DNA of 64,000 nt, taken from Cognatitamlana sp035818475. Its GTDB lineage: Bacteria; Bacteroidota; Bacteroidia; Flavobacteriales; Flavobacteriaceae. The position numbers and the translations under genes were made by a program. Each line of letters starts with the position of its first letter. The stretch's first letter is position 1. Positions 49,741 through 57,352 of this stretch are shown piece by piece. The notes beneath the pieces were generated by a model that did no database searches, was not told the DNA's origin, and was given only the letters and a program-made list of their open reading frames with translations. Location of the stretch: the NCBI RefSeq assembly GCF_035818475.1, contig NZ_JAYMGV010000001.1, positions 62,001 to 126,000 on the forward strand, given 5' to 3'.

Positions 49741-51258
49741 ATGAATAAAAAAGTTATTTTGATGATTCTTGACGGTTGGGGAAATTCTCCAGACCCTAAA
49801 GTTTCAGCTATTGATTATGCCAATACACCATTTATAGATACTCTATACAAAAAATACCCTTTTGCAACTTTAAGGACTGATGGTTTACATGTTGGTTTAC
49901 CAGAAGGGCAAATGGGCAATAGTGAAGTTGGACATATGAATTTAGGTGCCGGTAGAATTGTATATCAAGATTTGGTAAAGGTTAATTTAGCTGTTGAAAA
50001 CAAAACCCTCAATAACGAAAAAGTGTTGGTAGATGCCTTTGAATATGCTAAGACCAATAATAAAGATGTTCATTTTTTAGGCTTACTAAGTGATGGAGGT
50101 GTGCATTCGCATATTAATCATTTGTTTGGATTAATAGATGCTGCCAATGATTTTGGATTAGAACGCACTTATGTGCATGGTTTTACTGATGGTCGTGATG
50201 TGGATCCAAAATCAGGTGCCGGTTTTGTAAAACAATTAGAATCACATATTGAAAACACCAATACAAAAATAGCTACCATATCTGGGCGATACTACGCTAT
50301 GGATAGAGATAAGCGCTGGGAACGTATTAAATTGGTATATGATGCCTTGGTAAATGGTGATGGTGAAAAGTCTACTAATATTATGGAAAGCATACAAGCT
50401 AATTATGCTAACGATGTTACTGATGAATTTGTTAAACCTATGATATCTGTAGATGAAAATAATGCCCCTGTTACCAAGATTAAAAATGGCGACGTGATTA
50501 TTTTCTTTAATTTCAGAACAGACCGTGGTAGAGAGCTAACCGAAGTTCTATCTCAGGTAGATTTTCCGGAATACAATATGCAAAAACTGGATTTGCATTA
50601 TGTAACACTAACCAACTATAATGACACTTACAAAAATGTTAATGTTATTTTCAATAAGGAAAACTTAACAGAAACTTTAGGAGAAGTGTTAGAAAAGCAC
50701 AATAAAAAACAAATTAGAATTGCTGAAACAGAAAAATATCCACATGTTACGTTTTTCTTTTCAGGTGGTAGAGAACAAGAATTTGAGGGTGAACAACGTA
50801 TTTTAAGAAATTCCCCAAAAGTAGCTACCTATGATTTAAAACCTGAAATGAGTGCTTATGAATTACGAGATGCCTTAGTACCTGAACTTGAAAAAGGGGA
50901 TGTTGATTTTGTTTGTTTAAATTTTGCAAATGGTGATATGGTAGGCCATACCGGAGTTATGGAAGCTGCTATCAAAGCTTGTGAAGCTGTAGATGAATGT
51001 GTTAAAGATGTGGTTACAACAGCATTAGACAATAACTACACTACCTTGTTAATTGCAGATCATGGTAATTGCGAAACCATGATAAACCCTGATGGAACGC
51101 CAAACACAGCGCATACTACAAATCCCGTTCCTGTTATTTTAATAGATAATGACTTGACCGATATTAAAGATGGAATTTTAGGTGATATGGCGCCAACCAT
51201 ATTAAAACTTATGAATGTACCGCAACCTGAGGCTATGACCAGACATGCCTTAGTATAA
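49741..51258 (+). CDS. gpmI: 2,3-Bisphosphoglycerate-independent phosphoglycerate mutase
   Basis: Glycolytic enzyme that interconverts 3- and 2-phosphoglycerate using Mn2+. 505 residues, the usual length. N-terminal metal motif I-L-D-G-W-G (D near 10), catalytic S61 in G-Q-M-G-N-S-E-V-G-H-M-N, H-G-F-T-D-G-R-D near 135, and C-terminal metal motifs N-G-D-M-V-G-H-T and A-D-H-G-N-C-E. Single gene with its own promoter and terminator. Confidence 0.98.
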   Translation: MNKKVILMILDGWGNSPDPKVSAIDYANTPFIDTLYKKYPFATLRTDGLHVGLPEGQMGNSEVGHMNLGAGRIVYQDLVKVNLAVENKTLNNEKVLVDAFEYAKTNNKDVHFLGLLSDGGVHSHINHLFGLIDAANDFGLERTYVHGFTDGRDVDPKSGAGFVKQLESHIENTNTKIATISGRYYAMDRDKRWERIKLVYDALVNGDGEKSTNIMESIQANYANDVTDEFVKPMISVDENNAPVTKIKNGDVIIFFNFRTDRGRELTEVLSQVDFPEYNMQKLDLHYVTLTNYNDTYKNVNVIFNKENLTETLGEVLEKHNKKQIRIAETEKYPHVTFFFSGGREQEFEGEQRILRNSPKVATYDLKPEMSAYELRDALVPELEKGDVDFVCLNFANGDMVGHTGVMEAAIKACEAVDECVKDVVTTALDNNYTTLLIADHGNCETMINPDGTPNTAHTTNPVPVILIDNDLTDIKDGILGDMAPTILKLMNVPQPEAMTRHALV

Positions 51259-51283
51259 GTTAAGACCTTTTTTGAATATTTTT

Positions 51284-51313
51284 ATAAGCTCTGTATTATA
51301 ATACAGAGCTTAT
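51284..51313. terminator. 30-bp perfect palindromic terminator after gpmI
   Basis: ATAAGCTCTGTATTA and TAATACAGAGCTTAT are exact reverse complements with no spacer, followed by a T6 run on the plus strand. It lies 26 nt behind gpmI. Confidence 0.85.
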
Positions 51314-51369
51314 TTTTTATCAATACCAGCACATACCATCCCAGCATAATATGTCGCTAAAAAATATTG

Positions 51370-51377
51370 TATTTTTG
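51370..51377 (+). promoter_or_regulatory. -7 element (TATTTTTG) for the HAD gene
   Basis: TAnnTTTG match, 27 nt upstream of the ATG at 51405. Confidence 0.4.
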
Positions 51378-51404
51378 TTCTAAACCCAAGTTTTATAATT
51401 TTAA

Positions 51405-51806
51405 ATGAATTTTAATCAACACTTAATTATTGCAGTTGACTTTGATGGTACCATTGTTGAAGATGCTTATCCTAAAATAGGTAAACCTATGATTTTTGCA
51501 TTTGAAACCTTGATCAAACTTCAGGAAAAAGGACATCGGTTAATTTTATGGACCTATAGATCAGGAGACCGGTTAAAAGATGCTGTGAAATTTTGTGAAG
51601 ACAACGGTGTTCACTTTTATGCAATAAACAAAAGCTTTCCTGAGGAAGAATATGACCTTGGTATGAGTAGAAAAATTAACGCAGACCTGTTTATTGATGA
51701 CAGGAATATTGGGGGCTTCCCTGGTTGGGGGGAAATTTACCAAAAATTAACCAATACTGCTGCTCTACCCAAAAAGAAAAGAGGGTTCTTTGATTTGTTT
51801 AAGTAA
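51405..51806 (+). CDS. HAD-superfamily hydrolase, BT0820 type
   Basis: 133 residues. The HAD nucleophile motif is V-D-F-D-G-T-I-V (D near residue 13), motif II in L-W-T-Y-R-S-G, and the acidic pair D-L-F-I-D-D-R-N (near 105). It has no cap domain, as in the BT0820-like group of small phosphatases of Bacteroidetes. The substrate is not known. Separate from its neighbours by 93-146 nt. Confidence 0.88.
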   Translation: MNFNQHLIIAVDFDGTIVEDAYPKIGKPMIFAFETLIKLQEKGHRLILWTYRSGDRLKDAVKFCEDNGVHFYAINKSFPEEEYDLGMSRKINADLFIDDRNIGGFPGWGEIYQKLTNTAALPKKKRGFFDLFK

Positions 51807-51871
51807 AATCAGGTATTATACACAAAACCAATCTTAATATTTATTAGGTTAAATCCATTTGACTTTTTAAG

Positions 51872-51879
51872 TATCTTTG
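51872..51879 (+). promoter_or_regulatory. -7 element (TATCTTTG) for map
   Basis: Exact TAnnTTTG match, 20 nt upstream of the map ATG, in the 93-nt gap behind the HAD gene. Confidence 0.5.
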
Positions 51880-51899
51880 CATTCCTATATTTATAATTT

Positions 51900-52718
51900 A
51901 TGATTATTGTTAAAACAAGAGAAGAGATTGAATTGATGCGTGCAAGTGCCTTAATTGTATCTAAAACTTTAGGAGTACTGGCAAAAGAAATTAAACCCGG
52001 CGTTACGACACTTGAGTTGGATAAAATTGCTGAAACATGTATTAGAGATCATGGTGCAGAACCGGGATTTTTAGGCTTATATGACTTCCCAAATACACTT
52101 TGTATGAGTCCAAACTCACAAGTGGTACATGGTATCCCTAATGGTGATCCATTAAAAGAAGGCGATATCATCTCCATTGATTGTGGTGCTTTGAAAGACG
52201 GGTTTTACGGTGATCATGCCTATACCTTTGCCGTAGGAGAAATAGATTCTGAAACCCAAAAACTTTTACAAGTTACCAAAGAATCTTTATATGTTGGTAT
52301 TAGAGAATTTAAGGCTAACAACCGTGTTGGTGATGTTGGATATGCCATTCAAAAATATTGTGAAAATCATGGTTATGGTGTAGTACGGGAATTGGTAGGA
52401 CATGGACTAGGTAAAAAAATGCATGAAGACCCTGAAATGCCAAATTACGGAAAACGTGGTCGAGGCAAAAAATTTATTGAAGGTATGGTAGTGGCTATTG
52501 AACCTATGATTAATATGGGAACCCATCGTATAAAACAACATAGAGACGGCTGGACCATTACAACCTTAGATAATAAACCATCTGCCCATTTTGAACATGA
52601 CGTTGCACTTATTGATGGTAAACCAGAACTGTTATCAACCTTTGCTTATATCTATGACGCATTAGGAATAACAAGTAATGAAGAAGATGAATTTCGTCAA
52701 GAGGCTTTAGTTTTATAA
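51900..52718 (+). CDS. map: Methionine aminopeptidase, type I
   Basis: Removes the initiator methionine in the cytoplasm. 272 residues. The metal ligands are seen as S-I-D-C-G (D near 96), G-D-H-A-Y-T-F (D near 107), G-H-G-L-G (H near 171), E-P-M-I-N (E near 204) and the C-terminal F-E-H-D-V-A glutamate. 2 nt before the cupin gene, so it starts a three-gene operon with the cupin and the methyltransferase. Confidence 0.98.
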   Translation: MIIVKTREEIELMRASALIVSKTLGVLAKEIKPGVTTLELDKIAETCIRDHGAEPGFLGLYDFPNTLCMSPNSQVVHGIPNGDPLKEGDIISIDCGALKDGFYGDHAYTFAVGEIDSETQKLLQVTKESLYVGIREFKANNRVGDVGYAIQKYCENHGYGVVRELVGHGLGKKMHEDPEMPNYGKRGRGKKFIEGMVVAIEPMINMGTHRIKQHRDGWTITTLDNKPSAHFEHDVALIDGKPELLSTFAYIYDALGITSNEEDEFRQEALVL

Positions 52719-52720
52719 TA

Positions 52721-53038
52721 ATGAGTATAGATTTTTCAAAAGTACCAGGAAAAGAACTTGTAAAAGGAGTAACCGGCAAGTATATACACTCAAAAACATT
52801 TACCGTAGGTTATGTTACTATTGAAGAAGGTGCTATTATGCCTTCGCATTCTCATGTTCATGAACAGACCACACAAGTTATTTCTGGACAATTAGAAATG
52901 ACTATAGATGATAAAACTGAAATTTTAAAAGATGGCATGATTACCATAATTCCTTCTAATGCTACACATAGTGCCCGAGCTTTATCAAAATGCCAGGTTA
53001 TTGACACTTTTTACCCCATTAGAGAAGATTATAAATAA
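52721..53038 (+). CDS. Cupin-domain protein
   Basis: 105 residues, a single cupin barrel. Motif 1 reads P-S-H-S-H-V-H-E-Q (metal histidines and glutamate near 41-48), and the second half has I-P-S-N-A-T-H-S-A (histidine near 86). Most likely a metal-binding small enzyme or a sensor of unknown substrate. 2 nt behind map and 6 nt before the methyltransferase. Confidence 0.9.
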   Translation: MSIDFSKVPGKELVKGVTGKYIHSKTFTVGYVTIEEGAIMPSHSHVHEQTTQVISGQLEMTIDDKTEILKDGMITIIPSNATHSARALSKCQVIDTFYPIREDYK

Positions 53039-53044
53039 GCCCTG

Positions 53045-53809
53045 TTGAAAAAGCTTTTTAAATTTATACTAAACATAGTACCAAGACCTTTATTAATTAG
53101 GCTGAGTTATGTTATCCGTCCGGTTTTAGCCTTATGTTTAAAAGGCAATACTTTTGTTGACCCCATTGACGGCAAAGGTTTTAGAACTTTTTTACCTTAT
53201 GGTTACGGCAATCAACGTAATAATGTGTTATCTCCCTCAACACTTTCGTTAGAACGCCACCGGCTTCTTTGGTTGTATTTAAAAAACGAGACTAATTTCT
53301 TTTCAGAAAAATTAAAAGTGTTACATTTTGCTCCTGAACAGGCATTTTATAAACGTTTTAAGAACATGTCCAATTTAGATTATATTACTACAGATTTAAA
53401 CTCTCCATTGGCCGATGTAAAAGCAGATATTTGTAACCTTCCTTTTAAAGATAATACGTTTGAATTTATATTATGTAATCATGTTTTAGAGCATATTCCA
53501 AATGACATCAAAGCCATGCAAGAGCTTTACAGAGTGCTAAAAAAAGGAGGTGTGGGTATATTTCAGGTCCCTCAGGATTTAAATCGGGAAGTTACTTTTG
53601 AAGACAATACCATTACCGATCAAAAAGTACGTGCTAAAATTTTTGGGCAATATGACCATGTTAGGATTTACGGCCGTGATTATTTTGACAAACTGCGCCG
53701 TATTGGCTTTAAGGTAGATGAAGTAGATTACACATCCAATTTCTCAGAAAACGATATTAAAACGTATTGCCTGGCTAAAGGAGAGATTATACCTGTGGTT
53801 AAAAAATAA
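53045..53809 (+). CDS. Class I SAM-dependent methyltransferase
   Basis: 254 residues with TTG start at 53045, close behind the cupin gene. Motifs are V-L-H-F-A-P-E-Q (motif I variant), the acidic T-T-D-L-N-S-P-L-A-D-V-K-A-D after strand 2, and N-H-V-L-E-H-I-P of the Methyltransf_11 type. The N-terminus is basic and hydrophobic and may be membrane associated. The substrate is unknown. Ends directly at the stop of the convergent apbE gene (0 nt between). Confidence 0.88.
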   Translation: MKKLFKFILNIVPRPLLIRLSYVIRPVLALCLKGNTFVDPIDGKGFRTFLPYGYGNQRNNVLSPSTLSLERHRLLWLYLKNETNFFSEKLKVLHFAPEQAFYKRFKNMSNLDYITTDLNSPLADVKADICNLPFKDNTFEFILCNHVLEHIPNDIKAMQELYRVLKKGGVGIFQVPQDLNREVTFEDNTITDQKVRAKIFGQYDHVRIYGRDYFDKLRRIGFKVDEVDYTSNFSENDIKTYCLAKGEIIPVVKK

Positions 53810-54787
53810 TCAGCTTTCCGGAAAGCCATTCAGAGCTAGTGTCTCCAATTCTTTAAGTTCATTTTCAAATATTAAAAACGCTTTTAGTTCAGTGTGCTTA
53901 CTTAAAAACAATTTAACTTGTTCTATTCCCATAGCCTTAAAAGCCGTGGCATAAGCGTCTGCAATCATACAATTTTCAGCTATTACTGATATACTTAGTA
54001 AATTTGTTTTACTGGGATATCCTGTTTTAGCATCAATAATATGAGCATACCTATTACCATGTTCATCAACTTTAAACTTTCTGTAAGTCCCTGATGTGGC
54101 CATGGCCTCATCCTGCAATGCAATAGCTTTTAATATAGATTGCTTTCCATCAAAATTTGGGTTCTCCACTCCCACCTTCCATCTGGATTGTTTTTCGGTA
54201 TTTTGCCCTTTAACCCTGATTTCCCCGCCAATTTCAACCAAATAATTATTTATTTTTTCAGACTCTAGATATTCACCTATAACATCTACACCATAGCCTT
54301 TTGCAATAGCATTAAAGTCTATAAAAGTGGCTTGAGGTTTACTTATTTTATTTTCACTTCGCAATATTTTATTAAATCCTACAGACAACATTAGGCTATC
54401 AATTTTCAGACTATCTAAATTTACAATCTTTCCTTCAGGGCCAAAATCCCATGCATTAACAACAGCCCCTATTGTAGGGTCAAAGGCACCATCAGTTTTA
54501 CTATAAATATCCTTTGATGCCTCAAAAACAGTAATAAAATGATCATCAATTTCATTCGCTTCATTTCTATTCAATTTTGAGATATAAGAATTCACCTGAT
54601 ACGTAGACATGGATTTATTTATTACATAAAATAAGCTATCAAATTGAGCTTGATAGTTGACTTCTGAATCATAAATAATAGAATAACTGGTTCCAAAAAC
54701 GGCTCCTGAAAGCTTAGTGTTCTTTATATTTTTTTTACATGAAACAGAAACTATTACAATTGATAAGACGAATAAAAATTTGCGCAT
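53810..54787 (-). CDS. apbE: FAD:protein FMN transferase, lipoprotein
   Basis: Covalently attaches FMN from FAD to Thr of target proteins such as NqrB and NqrC on the periplasmic side. 325 residues with a lipobox in S-V-S-C (C near 17). The family motifs G-T-S-Y, M-S-T-Y and D-P-T-I-G-A-V-V-N-A-W near 100-110, D-F-N-A-I-A-K-G-Y-G-V-D, E-I-G-G-E and the C-terminal H-I-I-D-A-K-T-G-Y-P are present. Its location next to the Nqr operon fits that role. The lipidated form keeps it on the membrane. Confidence 0.96.
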   Translation of the reverse strand: MRKFLFVLSIVIVSVSCKKNIKNTKLSGAVFGTSYSIIYDSEVNYQAQFDSLFYVINKSMSTYQVNSYISKLNRNEANEIDDHFITVFEASKDIYSKTDGAFDPTIGAVVNAWDFGPEGKIVNLDSLKIDSLMLSVGFNKILRSENKISKPQATFIDFNAIAKGYGVDVIGEYLESEKINNYLVEIGGEIRVKGQNTEKQSRWKVGVENPNFDGKQSILKAIALQDEAMATSGTYRKFKVDEHGNRYAHIIDAKTGYPSKTNLLSISVIAENCMIADAYATAFKAMGIEQVKLFLSKHTELKAFLIFENELKELETLALNGFPES

Positions 54788-54840
54788 AGATTAAAAGCTA
54801 ATTTGGTGTTTTATATTTAAAGTGTAATGCTATGATGAGT

Positions 54841-55218
54841 TTAGTTCAAATTGGTTTCCAAAACCTGAATCCCATTATATTCCAATAAATAATCCTGATT
54901 TAAATAGATGGGCTGCTTTTCGCCATCAATACTACCAATTCCAACTCCAGCATACAATACTTTAGCATCTTTTTCTCTGGCATGTTTTTTAAAGGATTCC
55001 ATCCAAATCACGTCATAGTTATTTGGATTTTCAGGCAATATTACTGCCCTAACTATAACAAAATAATATTGTTTGTTTTTATCTATACAAACAAACTGCG
55101 GGTGCTTTTTAAGCTTACTGTTAACAGCAATAAACTCAAAACCACGCTCCTCCAAATCTTTACCAACGTGGTTCATGGCTAAGTTATGTAATTCTTGTTT
55201 TGTAAGGGACTTACTCAT
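54841..55218 (-). CDS. Small conserved protein near Nqr, function unknown
   Basis: 125 residues from the ATG at 55218; a longer frame adds five residues (Y-L-C-C) that are coded by the promoter element itself. No signal peptide. A beta-rich pattern is visible (F-E-F-I-A-V-N, Q-F-V-C-I-D and Y-Y-F-V-I-V-R-A-V), with no catalytic motif. In databases, similar small proteins have been labelled as Nqr subunit F by position, which the sequence does not support. It reads towards apbE with a 53-nt gap. Promoter and start spacing suggest a leaderless mRNA. Confidence 0.8.
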   Translation of the reverse strand: MSKSLTKQELHNLAMNHVGKDLEERGFEFIAVNSKLKKHPQFVCIDKNKQYYFVIVRAVILPENPNNYDVIWMESFKKHAREKDAKVLYAGVGIGSIDGEKQPIYLNQDYLLEYNGIQVLETNLN

Positions 55219-55222
55219 ACAG

Positions 55223-55256
55223 CAAAGATACAAACTTACTCCTTAAACCTTACAAA
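55223..55256 (-). promoter_or_regulatory. Promoter (TTTG-N22-TATCTTTG) ending 4 nt before the small Nqr-neighbour gene
   Basis: On the minus strand, TTTG at 55256-55253 and TATCTTTG at 55230-55223 are 22 nt apart, within the range known for Flavobacterium. Only 4 nt (CTGT) separate the -7 element from the ATG at 55218. The -33 part lies inside the 3' end of the DUF4846 gene. Confidence 0.55.
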
Positions 55257-56108
55257 TTTAGAATTTTCAAATGTATAGTTGGAAACCGGAATAATGGTAT
55301 TGGTTTTCAATTCGTACCATGGCGATAACTCTGAATTTTCAAGGTTTTTAACCAAGTGTACACTTTGTGCTGGGGTATTGCCTTGAAATAAAAGGTATAG
55401 CTTATCGCCTTTTTCATTAACCACTTCATCACAAATCATAACAATATGTCCAGGTGATCCTCCTTTAATCAACATATCTCCTATCTTAAGGTCTGATGCC
55501 TGGTTGATTTTAGGTAATTCATTGTAAAGGGACAACGTACCTGAATACATATAAATCAAATTGAGGTAATTATAAAAGTTTTCCTTTGTGTAATCCGCCT
55601 TGGCTTTTTTATAAAAGGACACTTTATTTCCTTTAATTTTTGGCCTATACCCTTTAGCATATTGTTTCCACGAGCAATAGTGCCCACTTGTAAAATTAAA
55701 GCCTATATCCTGGCTTCTGTTTTGGTTCCAAAGGTATTCGCTCCGTACCCTGATTAAAGCATCTGCACATTGCTGCAACCCATTTTTAGGAACCGGTATA
55801 TCTAATATCCCTATATGGCCATATTGCCAAAAGTATTCAGTATCATCATAGTTTATGATCCTGGCTCCAAAAGGTTTCAAGGTATAATTTCTAAGATAAT
55901 CCTGAAAAGAGCCCTTTGCATAATCAACACGCTTATAGCCTTTAGGTGCATTTACCCGTGAGCATATAGTTAAACTATCTTTATTTATTAGCTCCGGAGT
56001 CTCAATAGCATTAACAACAGTTTGAGACATTTTAGAAACAGGTTCAGGCTTAAGGAACAGAAAGGTAACCAGACCTAAGATGCATAGTAAAAATAAAACG
56101 CGCTTCAT
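55236..56108 (-). CDS. DUF4846-family secreted protein
   Basis: 290 residues. Signal/anchor at about 3-20. The body carries the DUF4846 pattern: Y-W-Q-Y-G-H-I-G-I-L-D-I-P, C-A-D-A-L-I-R-V-R-S-E-Y-L near residues 108-120, G-D-M-L-I-K-G-G-S-P-G-H-I-V-M-I near 218-232 and Q-G-N-T-P-A-Q-S. The cysteine and histidine with the G-H-I-V-M-I strand recall NlpC/P60 or papain-like peptidases, so a cell-wall activity is possible. Function unknown. It lies 17 nt before the small conserved gene. Confidence 0.85.
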   Translation of the reverse strand: MKRVLFLLCILGLVTFLFLKPEPVSKMSQTVVNAIETPELINKDSLTICSRVNAPKGYKRVDYAKGSFQDYLRNYTLKPFGARIINYDDTEYFWQYGHIGILDIPVPKNGLQQCADALIRVRSEYLWNQNRSQDIGFNFTSGHYCSWKQYAKGYRPKIKGNKVSFYKKAKADYTKENFYNYLNLIYMYSGTLSLYNELPKINQASDLKIGDMLIKGGSPGHIVMICDEVVNEKGDKLYLLFQGNTPAQSVHLVKNLENSELSPWYELKTNTIIPVSNYTFENSKFVRFKE

Positions 56109-56250
56109 GTCAATCTAACGTCAAAAAAATGTAGTTTGTATATTCTGTCTAAAATTTAAAGAACAATTAACATTTTCACCTTTATAAGCCCCTGATGCGT
56201 AAATACTCCAACTAGACGATTACTTGACGAAACACCATAACAAGCTGTAA

Positions 56251-56622
56251 TTAAGCAATAAAACCATTACCACTACTAAAAGTAAAGTTTTATTATCACT
56301 TATAGAGGGCACTAATACCATTGAAGTAAAAACGGAAAAAGACTGTCAGGGTATATTTGAAGAACAAATATTGGTTGGAGAGGATCTATACATCTATCCA
56401 AATCCGGTTAACCAAATACTTTACATACATCTGGACAAAATGGACAACACCCCAACCGAGGTATTAGTGTACAATACCCTTGGTGCATTGATGCTTAACA
56501 AAAAAGAACTAATAAAAGGTCATCAAGTGAGCGTTAACATGTTTAAATTACCTCCCGGCATTTACTTTGTTAAGGTTATCTCAGGAAAGACTAATAAGAC
56601 TGTAAAAATTGTAAAGAGATAA
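56251..56622 (+). pseudogene. Remnant of a T9SS-secreted protein: orphan C-terminal sorting domain
   Basis: The frame is open from 56251 (just after a TAA) to the stop at 56620-56622 but lacks a credible start; the first usable codon is a TTG at 56371. Its C-terminal 80 residues are a Por_Secre_tail (type A) sorting domain: L-Y-I-Y-P-N-P-V, L-Y-I-H-L, V-Y-N-T-L-G-A, and the end P-G-I-Y-F-V-K-V-I and K-I-V-K-R. The preceding 40 residues (I-E-V-K-T-E-K-D-C-Q-G-I-F-E-E) look like the linker end of a larger surface protein. No signal peptide or functional domain remains. Best read as the 3' end of a deleted gene. Confidence 0.75.
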
Positions 56623-56770
56623 CTAAAGGTATTTAGCTGACCTCCAAAGTTAAGAATATTATACTCTGATCTGATTGTATTTTATTTACTTAGTTTTATC
56701 AATTGACTGGTTAGCGTTTAAAGAATTTACTCAAAAGTCATTCTTTTTTAGTAACTTACAAGTAAAAAGA

Positions 56771-57226
56771 ATGAAGACTACAGCACGTTTTGAACAGGCC
56801 TTAAAAAAACTTTATTTGGCTTTTCATAATAATAGGTTACATCCGGAATGTTGTAAGCAATGCGCTGTTGGAAACATTCTTGATAACACAGACAGTTGGA
56901 AACATCTTTCAGACGCTCACGGTTCGTTAAAACTAAACTATGTTGGACGTGTACACCAAAATCTGGGTAGAACCTTTAACGGTTACACTCCACTTGAGCT
57001 ACTTAAAATTGAGCAAGAATTCTTAGAAGCATGTGGTTTTAAACTACCACTTCATTATACCAATGAAAAACCTAAAAGCCCTACCGATAAAGATATCTTA
57101 TTTGAAGGTTTAACCGCAGTAATTAGTTATTTATGTAAACTGGAAGCAATTGATAATGTCATGGATTACACTGTGCTATTTGAATTTAAAAATACCCCGT
57201 TTAAAGCTAGATTGGAATTTTATTAG
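56771..57226 (+). CDS. Conserved protein of unknown function beside nqrF
   Basis: 151 residues from the ATG at 56771 (a longer frame to 56675 adds 32 residues of poor quality). No signal peptide. The only motif is a cysteine cluster H-P-E-C-C-K-Q-C-A-V-G-N-I-L-D near residue 22-36, followed by H-L-S-D-A-H-G, which could bind a metal. The second half contains L-E-L-L-K-I-E-Q-E-F-L-E-A-C-G-F. It is convergent with nqrF and shares its terminator region. I do not recognise a named family; it occurs next to nqr genes in flavobacteria as far as I recall. Confidence 0.75.
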   Translation: MKTTARFEQALKKLYLAFHNNRLHPECCKQCAVGNILDNTDSWKHLSDAHGSLKLNYVGRVHQNLGRTFNGYTPLELLKIEQEFLEACGFKLPLHYTNEKPKSPTDKDILFEGLTAVISYLCKLEAIDNVMDYTVLFEFKNTPFKARLEFY

Positions 57227-57250
57227 AAGACACACGTTGTATTATACTAA

Positions 57251-57282
57251 GAAAGCCCAACATATAAACTGCTGGGCTTTTC
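57251..57282. terminator. Bidirectional terminator between the conserved gene and nqrF
   Basis: GAAAGCCCA and TGGGCTTTTC arms with a 13-nt loop, between the convergent stops at 57226 and 57353. Confidence 0.7.
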
Positions 57283-57352
57283 TAATTTTATAATGAGATA
57301 CTGAAAACACGTTCAGTATGACAAATTTATTAGTTAAATGACAATTATTGGC

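Noticed and set aside
56638..56654. Insertion-sequence end
   Set aside because: Similarity to IS3-type ends is only over a few bases. No transposase, second end or target duplication was found, so it is mentioned only as a weak hint with the T9SS remnant.
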